Shown here: positions 58,175 to 64,000 of the stretch, one piece after another
How positions within the stretch are numbered: position 1 is the stretch's first letter
Layout of the letters: every line of letters begins with the position of its first letter
Source of the DNA: Paraburkholderia oxyphila NBRC 105797
GTDB lineage: Bacteria; Pseudomonadota; Gammaproteobacteria; Burkholderiales; Burkholderiaceae
Direction of reading: 5' to 3'
Length of the DNA: 64,000 bases
Assembly: GCF_000685075.1 (NCBI RefSeq)
Contig: NZ_BAYD01000013.1
Coordinates: 62,001-126,000, forward strand
The notes under the pieces: generated by a model
Databases searched by the model: none
Seen by the model: the letters and a program-made list of their open reading frames with translations, nothing else
What the model was told of the DNA's origin: nothing
Translations under genes and position numbers: made by a program

Positions 58175-58595
58175 TCAGGCCCTTTGTGCTTGCGTAGCTG
58201 CCTGACAGACCGTTACCTCCCGTTCAGCGAAGTGCTTGTGATCCACTTCATCCCGGCAGCCGGGCGTGACGAGCAGTTTGCGCATCCGGTCGCGGTGCTG
58301 CAGCACTTCCTTCTGCAATTGGCCGCGATCGCGCATCAGCTGGCGCGACGCTTCATCTTGCAGCGAAGGCACGTGCAACACGTGCATCCGGTCGCGCTCG
58401 ACGCGTAGCCAGGCGCGCAGGTTGATCACCAGCTTGATCGCATCCAGCCGGTCAGTCTTCGCGCGCCGCTTGTGGCGTTCGACCGGAATGCTGGCCGGAT
58501 CAACGACGTAGCATTCGATGCCGCGTGCCTGCAGTGCACGGTAGATCCAGACAATCGTCCTCCTGAAGGCCGCGTGGAAGTCCAGTTCGTTCCGG
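58175..58595 (-). mobile_element. IS110-family transposase fragment
   Basis: Reading the minus strand from about 58595 gives a continuous frame: FRRTIVWIYRALQARGIECY, VVDPASIPVERHKRRAKTDR then LDAIKLV, and VPSLQDEASRQLMRDRGQ, ending at a stop at 58175. This is the DEDD domain region of IS110 transposases, with the KTDRLDA acidic pair. The N-terminal start and the whole C-terminal half are missing, so it is a dead fragment. Confidence 0.85.
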
Positions 58596-58699
58596 ATTCA
58601 CCTCCTCGCGATTCGCCAGCGCGTCGTTTGCCGCTACCCCTGCAATCAGGAAGTTGCAATGCTCCTTAGCCTCGCGCAGGAGATTGAGGTGTCGGATGC

Positions 58700-58976
58700 G
58701 CGAGAGGTCTTTGACCGTGCGCACCTCGATGCTCCGGTGCGCGCGCGAGGGCGAGCCCGGCGCGCACCGGTCATCGCGCCGTGTCTGAAGCGCGTGTGCC
58801 GGGCGCTTGTGTTCGGCCACAGTGCCCAGGTCTACCTCCGTGAGGCGGTCATACTCGCGGTACAGCTCCATTTTTCCGTCAGCCCGCAATTCGATGTGCC
58901 CGCGCGGGTACTCCCAGACCTCGATATTGCGGCGCACCAATCTGCGATTCTTCGGCGTATCGTCCCGAACGCGCAT
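58700..58976 (-). mobile_element. ISNCY-type transposase fragment
   Basis: The minus-strand frame contains IEVWEYPRGHIELRADG, YREYDRLTEVDLGTVAEHKR and RRDDRCAPGSPSRAH. This resembles the C-terminal part of ISNCY-group transposases (VEVYEYPDGRIE, TTYDRLSEIDQG). It runs directly into the IS110 fragment without its own C-terminus. Two different IS remnants are therefore nested or abutted here. Confidence 0.7.
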
Positions 58977-59502
58977 CGCTCGGTGCTACTTTGCCGTCAG
59001 CGACTACGTCACGTGCAGTGCCAAACTAATCTTCCCGTTCTGGCGCGTCGGCCAACACATCCGTACGGAAGTGCTGGCTGCGCGGCTTGTCCGGGACCAC
59101 GGCCGCAGTTTCGTGAATAAGAACCTGCGCTGGTCGGTTCTATAGGCGCCCAACCAACCCGCCGGCCGTGCTGCAGACTGAAATCACGCAGCAAGAATCG
59201 GAGTTTTGCGAGGCGGCTCGCGGCTTATCATTCTGCTCAGACGATCGGGCGATGCCGGTGACGCTGCCCCAGTTATCTGTGAGGACTTCCAGATGAGGGA
59301 AAAAGTACACCAACAAGACCATCGTCGGTCGCTGACTCACTGAATTTTCGAGCATAGCCGTCCTGATTGCGGAAGACATCTAGATGGGACGGTAACGAAT
59401 GAACTTCGCTTCAGCACCCTGTGGGTTCATATACCGAATTAGCAGTCGTTGACTCATTCGAAAGATATCCTGCAGCAGATTTGACATGAAAGAGAGATAG
59501 AA
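58977..59502. other. 526-base gap without a supported gene
   Basis: Lies between IS debris and the decarboxylase gene. It may include more ISNCY remnant on the minus strand near 58980-59070, with stops in all frames. No gene is supported. Confidence 0.45.
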
Positions 59503-60930
59503 ATGACCGAGGCATCCCCGTTCCGTCCAGCTCTTGAACACGCACTAAAGCATGCGCTTCAATATCTGGAAAATTTGAAGCATAGTCCCGTCGCCGCAAG
59601 TGCAAGCGCGCAGAACCTGCGTGAGCGTTTGTGTAAGCCGTTAAATTTCGATGGTCTGGCTCCAGAAAAGGTGATCGATGAATTGGTCGCCGATACGGCC
59701 GGCGGCATCATGGGTAATGCGGGTGGGCGTTTTTACGGCTGGGTTATAAGCGGTTCCTTGCCTGCAGCATTGGCGGCTGACTGGCTAACCAGCGCATGGG
59801 ATCAAAATGCGGCTTCATACTCTTGCGGGCCGGCAGAGGCCATTGTCGAAGAGGCGTGTGGCACATGGTTAAAAGACTTGCTTGGTTTGCCCGCGCAAGC
59901 GAGTTTCGCCTTAACCAGTGGTTGTCAGATGGCGCATGTTACAGCGTTGGCAGCAGCTCGCAATGCGTTGCTGACACGGTGTGGCTGGCAAGTAGAACGT
60001 GATGGTTTGTTTGGCGCGCCGCCGATTCGCATTTTGAGCAGCGACCAATTTCACGGCAGTATTACGCGCGCAACCCGCCTGTTGGGGATGGGAACGCAGG
60101 TGGTCGTTGGTCTGCCTACCAATCATGCTGGACAACTGGAGACAGCGACGCTGGAGCGGGCATTGCAGGAGGCGCCGGACGTACGGACCATTGTGTTGCT
60201 GCAAGCGGGGGACCTTAACATCGGTGCCTACGATAGTTTTGCTGAATTGATTCCGCTGGCGCATCGCTACGGCGCGTGGGTGCACGTTGATGGTGCGTTC
60301 GGGTTGTGGGCCAATGCAAGCCCGCGCTATCGGCATTTCCTGGTCGGAGTAGAACAGGCCGACTCGTGGGCCACTGATGGTCATAAGTGGTTGAACGTGC
60401 CTTATGACAGTGGTTTTGCGTTTGTGGCGCACCCAGATTCCCATCGTGAGGCCATGTCATATGAGGCGAGCTATATAACGCACAACGACGAAGTCCGTGA
60501 ACAAAAGGACTGGAATCCCGAGTGGTCTCGCCGCGGGCGTGGCTTTGCAGCATATGCCGCCTTGCGGCAATTGGGCAGACAAGGCGTGGCGACGCTAATC
60601 GATGCATGCTGCGAATCAGCTCATGATCTGGTCATGGGAATTGCTGCGTTGCCCGGTGCCGAATTGATTTGGGAGCCTGGTGTCAATCAAGGACTGGTCC
60701 GTTTTCTCGATCCGCACCCTAACGCCAAACAAAGTGATCACGACAACTATACCGACGCGATCGCCGAGGCAGTCGCTAAAGGCGGTGAAGCATTTTTCAG
60801 CAATACCACCTGGCGCGGCATGCGTTGCATGCGGGTGTCCGTCTGCAGTTGGCAAACCGATTCACAGGATGTGGCGCGTGCAATCGCGGCAGTCGCTCGG
60901 GCTTTGGAGCAAATAGGGTGGCGCGATTAA
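59503..60930 (+). CDS. PLP-dependent group-II decarboxylase-family protein
   Basis: A 475-residue pyridoxal-phosphate enzyme. The cofactor lysine is in TDGHKWLNVPYD (about residue 295), with the upstream HVDGAFGLWA (PLP-ring Asp/Ala) and SDQFHGSITRA (stacking His). The family covers aromatic-amino-acid, glutamate and diaminobutyrate decarboxylases; substrate is not determined. Codons look less GC-rich than in the rest of the window and IS debris lies just upstream, suggesting acquisition by transfer. GAAAGAGAGAT precedes the ATG. Confidence 0.9.
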   Translation: MTEASPFRPALEHALKHALQYLENLKHSPVAASASAQNLRERLCKPLNFDGLAPEKVIDELVADTAGGIMGNAGGRFYGWVISGSLPAALAADWLTSAWDQNAASYSCGPAEAIVEEACGTWLKDLLGLPAQASFALTSGCQMAHVTALAAARNALLTRCGWQVERDGLFGAPPIRILSSDQFHGSITRATRLLGMGTQVVVGLPTNHAGQLETATLERALQEAPDVRTIVLLQAGDLNIGAYDSFAELIPLAHRYGAWVHVDGAFGLWANASPRYRHFLVGVEQADSWATDGHKWLNVPYDSGFAFVAHPDSHREAMSYEASYITHNDEVREQKDWNPEWSRRGRGFAAYAALRQLGRQGVATLIDACCESAHDLVMGIAALPGAELIWEPGVNQGLVRFLDPHPNAKQSDHDNYTDAIAEAVAKGGEAFFSNTTWRGMRCMRVSVCSWQTDSQDVARAIAAVARALEQIGWRD

Positions 60931-62476
60931 TTGATTTAGTTGCGACTCCGCGAAATAGGCGATTATAGAAACAAAACAGTGATGGCATCTTTAGTGAGAT
61001 GATTCCTTGATAAAAAATCAGACTTGGAAACATCGCTGGGCGCGAGCAGATACTAGCGGAAGACGGTTCCTCGTTTGCGGCCGCAGCCATTGATCATCGA
61101 CGCGATGCACAACCCTGGCGAAGGGGCGTGCCAGACCAACACCGCCGACGTCGGATGGGAGGGGTTTTCTTTGGGCCACTCGGGGAGCAACGCCACGCTG
61201 TACGCGGCGACCGTCGGGTCGATCACGCGAGCGTGACGTGCATGCGGAACGCGAGGTCGCTCAGCGCGACGTAGGTGGCCGCATCGGTGAGCAGGTTCGT
61301 CGGTCCAGCCACCTGCTTGAGGTCGGCACTCCTCACGCGGTCCCCGAAAAGCATCAGCGAGCGCTCTTCGTCGTGCTGGCGGGAAACCCAGCACAGCCCA
61401 TCCACGTCCGGGCATTGGGACTCTAACGGGTCGCGAGCCGCCGATCGCCGACGATGCAGCGGCTGGTCAGGTTCGGCTATTCACATATGCTCCCGAACGG
61501 GCAATCGCGGCCAACCGCATGGGTTGACGACTGGCCGCCAGCAATATTGCTGGCCTACAGGTGTTCAAATTTCGGGTCGGCTGGAGCGAAACGGCGCTGA
61601 GTGGCGATACGGCTCAATTCCTGAGAAACCTGCTGGCGACCGGCGCATCCCTTATCAAACCGTCGCTAGCGACGTCCGCTGCGGCCCCAGACATAGCGCA
61701 CCCACCGCTGCCACCGGCGTTGCGGCGGAGCGGCCGGGTTGTGCGCAGCCTGCGCTTGGCGGTCGCGCTCGACGCTCTTCTGGACCTGTTCGTGGATCTG
61801 CCGCAACGTCATGCCGCCGGGGCCTTTCAGTTTGTCGGGATCGGAATCAGGATCGAGATCGTCTGTCATGGGAGTCGCTTGTTCCTGATGAGGCGACTTG
61901 ATCTTGATACAGATGCGCCGTCGCAGCAAGCCTGTGGAAGCAGGTCGCTGACCAGCGCGTGGTCCGCAGTGGTGCAAGCGAGCCATGAGCACTGCGAGCG
62001 CCTGCCCTGAAGGTCAATAATGTTCAGTCAGGCGTCCGGCACGCAACACCGCACGGGACGCACCTCGCCATCCAAAATTCTCCATCTGTCTCCGGGTTGC
62101 GGCACGACACACGGGCGGGTTATGCGTGGCGGCCGCGCGCAGCCCCGCCGGTGACAGTCGGGCTGGAATGTCAAAAGTAGTCAGACTACGTGACCTGGCG
62201 GTGAGTGGGATGCCTGCAGCGTCGGTGATCAACGGACGCGCTGACGACAGCGCGTCGGTCCGGTGCGAAAGCAAATGGGTCCGTCGACCCTGAGCGGAAC
62301 CTTCGTCTTCCTCGAAAAGGGACATTCGGCGCATCGGTGCGTGACGATACAGGAACGTCTGTTGCCTTATGTGCGCGTTGATCGTCGTGCCGATCCCGTC
62401 TGGATGTCACCGGGTGTGACACGCTCCAGGTAAACGAATCCCGCGGCAACGCGCGGAGATCAAGGAACGTTTCCGA
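60931..62476. other. 1.5-kb stretch with no well-supported gene
   Basis: Only short frames occur. One minus-strand frame (61666-61869, starting MTDDLDPDSDPDKLKGPGG) gives a plausible 67-residue acidic-then-basic protein with TLRQIHEQVQKSVERDRQAQ. Its ribosome site is weak, so I do not list it separately. A minus-strand frame near 61223-61405 (MDGLCWVSRQHDEERSLMLF) may be a gene remnant. I saw no RNA gene. Confidence 0.45.
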
Positions 62477-63310
62477 TCAGTTGGAAAGCGGTACCCGCTC
62501 AGGCTCGTCCGCCTCGAACCAGTCCGGGTAGCGTGCAGCAATCGGCCCGAGAGAAACGAGGACTTCCCGCAGATGCTGGCGCATTGCTTCCTCTGCGGCA
62601 CCTGGATCGTGAGAACGCAGCGCGGACAGGATCTCCGCGTGCTGCTTGATCAGCAGGGAGAGCGGGGATACATCCGGCAGGCTCAGGTAGCGGACACGGT
62701 CCATCTGCGCCTTGATGTCCTGGATCGTCTCCCACGCCGCCGTGCAATCGATAGACTGCGCGATCGAGAAATGGAATGCTTCGTCCAGCGCGAGAAATGC
62801 AGCCGTATCGTTCACCTTTGCCGCAAGCTTCTGGTCGCGGAGATTATCGGCCAGCACCTGCAATTGCGCGTCGGTGATTGACTCGGCGGCCTTGCGGGCG
62901 ACCGCCGTTTCGATTGCTTCACGGATGAATCGCCCTTCCCGCACCTTGCGCGGGGATATCTTCTTGACCAACGTGCCGCGCTGCGGCAACACCTGTAACA
63001 CGCCCGTCTCGACCAGCTTGATGAAGGCCTCACGCACAGGTTGTCGGGAGACCTGAAACATGTCCGAGACTTCCTTCTCCGAGAGCGGCATACCCGGCAT
63101 TATCTGTCCAGCGAAGATCGCTTCGCGCAGCGCCCGGAAAATCTGCCTGCCGATCGACTCATGTGATTCGATCGATATCTGCGCCGTTAGATCCGGCAAC
63201 GCGGCGCGCGACACAGCAGCAAGCCCCACCCGCCTTCTTGCGCGCGGCGCAGCCACGGCAGGTTCAACGGTGGTAACGGATACTGAGTTGCGAGAGGCGT
63301 TCTTTGGCAT
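62477..63310 (-). CDS. GntR-family (FadR/FCD subfamily) transcriptional regulator
   Basis: A 277-residue regulator. After a basic 45-residue N-terminus it has a winged-helix domain (QIFRALREAIFAGQIMPG, MFQVSRQPVREAFIKL, about residues 57-105). An FCD ligand-binding domain of helices follows (about 125-255), with histidines in ALDEAFHFSIA and LIKQHAEI that usually bind a metal. It is divergent from a sugar-acid dehydratase-like gene, so it probably represses that pathway and itself through the sites at 63378-63388 and 63855-63865. Confidence 0.92.
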   Translation of the reverse strand: MPKNASRNSVSVTTVEPAVAAPRARRRVGLAAVSRAALPDLTAQISIESHESIGRQIFRALREAIFAGQIMPGMPLSEKEVSDMFQVSRQPVREAFIKLVETGVLQVLPQRGTLVKKISPRKVREGRFIREAIETAVARKAAESITDAQLQVLADNLRDQKLAAKVNDTAAFLALDEAFHFSIAQSIDCTAAWETIQDIKAQMDRVRYLSLPDVSPLSLLIKQHAEILSALRSHDPGAAEEAMRQHLREVLVSLGPIAARYPDWFEADEPERVPLSN

Positions 63311-63377
63311 ACGGTTAGTCGGGTGTAGACGCTATGCGGCAGATGATTCGACCAGATTGCAGTCGAACATACATCGC

Positions 63378-63388
63378 CATACTACCAT
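63378..63388. promoter_or_regulatory. candidate GntR operator half-copy
   Basis: CATACTACCAT is the exact reverse complement of ATGGTAGTATG at 63855-63865. It lies about 70 bases upstream of the GntR start. Two opposed copies in one divergent intergenic region suggest a regulator site. Confidence 0.4.
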
Positions 63389-63854
63389 TCGTCTTTCATA
63401 TTTTGCCATCGTTGGACGGCTCGTGTTGCGCACGAGTGAACCTGCGTCGAAGCGCTATGGCCGGAGCAGGGCGTTCTGCAGCGTCAAGAGAGTGTTCTTT
63501 TAGCGGTAGCCTCGAAGTTAGCCGATGCCAGAACGGTGCACATGACAGCCAGCGCAAGAGCCGATAAGCGGACACACAGCCACCGCCACCAACTCCTGAC
63601 CGGCAGCGATGGATGAGGAGTTTCCAGTCGGCCATCCACACGCTGCGTTCCAGCCAGGCTTCAGCATGATCCGCCCCTGGCTTGCACTAAAACCGCACTG
63701 TCAGCCTGGCGACATCGTACCGGTTTGCGTCCCCCTTTGTCCTCAAGCTGAGACTGCCCACAACCCTGCGTGGCTGAAGGTTCCGATGAGCATCGACAAG
63801 CGGAATATCAGCAATCTCAGTGTAATCCCTGGATAGGATCAAAATTATACTTGT

Positions 63855-63865
63855 ATGGTAGTATG
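63855..63865. promoter_or_regulatory. candidate GntR operator upstream of the dehydratase-like gene
   Basis: ATGGTAGTATG lies within ATACT-TGTATGGT-AGTAT, an imperfect palindrome. It is about 110 bases before the ATG at 63974 and is repeated inverted at 63378-63388. It sits in an AT-rich stretch that may hold the promoter. The rest of the 63311-63973 interval has no supported gene. Confidence 0.45.
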
Positions 63866-63973
63866 TCTAAAACGTACATGGCGTCGTCTGCGCAGTCGTC
63901 GCCCTGTGCATCGAGCCGTGCGTTGCGCTCCGCCGCAGCGCATGGTTGTCACCGATTTTGCAAGGATGGATTC

Positions 63974-64000
63974 ATGAAGATCGTTCGCGCCGATGTGATC
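63974..64000 (+). CDS. start of an enolase-superfamily (mannonate dehydratase-like) gene, cut by window end
   Basis: Only nine codons are visible (MKIVRADVI). This matches the N-terminus of mannonate/galactonate-type dehydratases of the enolase superfamily, which start MKI..AEV. AAGGATGG lies before the ATG. The divergent GntR/FCD regulator fits a sugar-acid pathway. The call rests on nine residues and context, so it is tentative. Confidence 0.5.

Noticed and set aside
61053..61415. 120-residue minus-strand frame
   Set aside because: Arg/Pro-rich shadow-like composition, no ribosome site, no family recognised.

Overview
The window is about 64 kb of GC-rich DNA whose gene content and closest recognisable families point to a betaproteobacterium of the Burkholderiaceae (Paraburkholderia/Caballeronia/Burkholderia type). 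Features supporting this are a CIRCE-controlled accessory groESL, a fused amino-acid ABC permease-ATPase, DUF1326/DUF2182 neighbours, and IS110 and ISNCY debris. The genus is inference; no rRNA or tRNA gene is present to settle it.

Layout. (1) 1-4.7 kb: the 3' part of a SulP anion transporter, a heat-shock promoter with a CIRCE operator, groES-groEL, an OsmC-like gene and a strong intrinsic terminator. (2) 4.7-26.2 kb: a long, almost entirely plus-strand cluster for uptake and breakdown of an organic (probably organosulfur, cysteine-derived) compound. It encodes an AstE/AspA-type deacylase, two GNAT acetyltransferases, two family-3 binding proteins, TonB-ExbB-ExbD-ExbD, two paralogous TonB-dependent receptors, three luciferase-like flavin monooxygenases, a fused ABC permease-ATPase, a DUF3088 protein, an M20 (ArgE-like) deacetylase, an MFS exporter and a VOC protein. 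The order acetylate, oxidise, deacetylate matches the S-substituted-cysteine salvage logic known from Bacillus yxe/ytm operons, here with its own TonB uptake system. (3) 26.5-50.5 kb: a large fluoride-stress island. I find seven near-identical fluoride (crcB-motif) riboswitches, three on the minus strand and four on the plus strand, each with its own promoter. They head transcription units for: a Cys/His-rich protein plus dynamin-like GTPase; a HAD hydrolase; DUF190-pyrophosphatase-enolase-enolase-TfoX-like-DUF190; a six-gene hydrogenase-4/complex-I-like membrane complex lacking [NiFe] ligands; a CLC-F fluoride antiporter plus DUF190; a four-repeat CxxC/CxxH protein; and an ACT-like protein plus a second dynamin-like GTPase fused to CxxC/CxxH modules. 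(4) 50.5-64 kb: a sparse accessory region with YceI, DUF1326-DUF2182, a Rieske oxygenase, a proline-rich exported protein, IS debris, a PLP-dependent decarboxylase of apparently lower GC, and a GntR regulator divergent from the start of a mannonate-dehydratase-like gene that runs off the window.

How it fits together. Fluoride enters cells as HF and inhibits enolase and pyrophosphatase. The island combines export (CLC-F), replacement of the targets (PPase, two enolases), a probable ion-pumping complex, and two dynamin-like GTPases with a repeated Cys/His module found in four proteins. The last part looks undescribed and is the most interesting content of the window.
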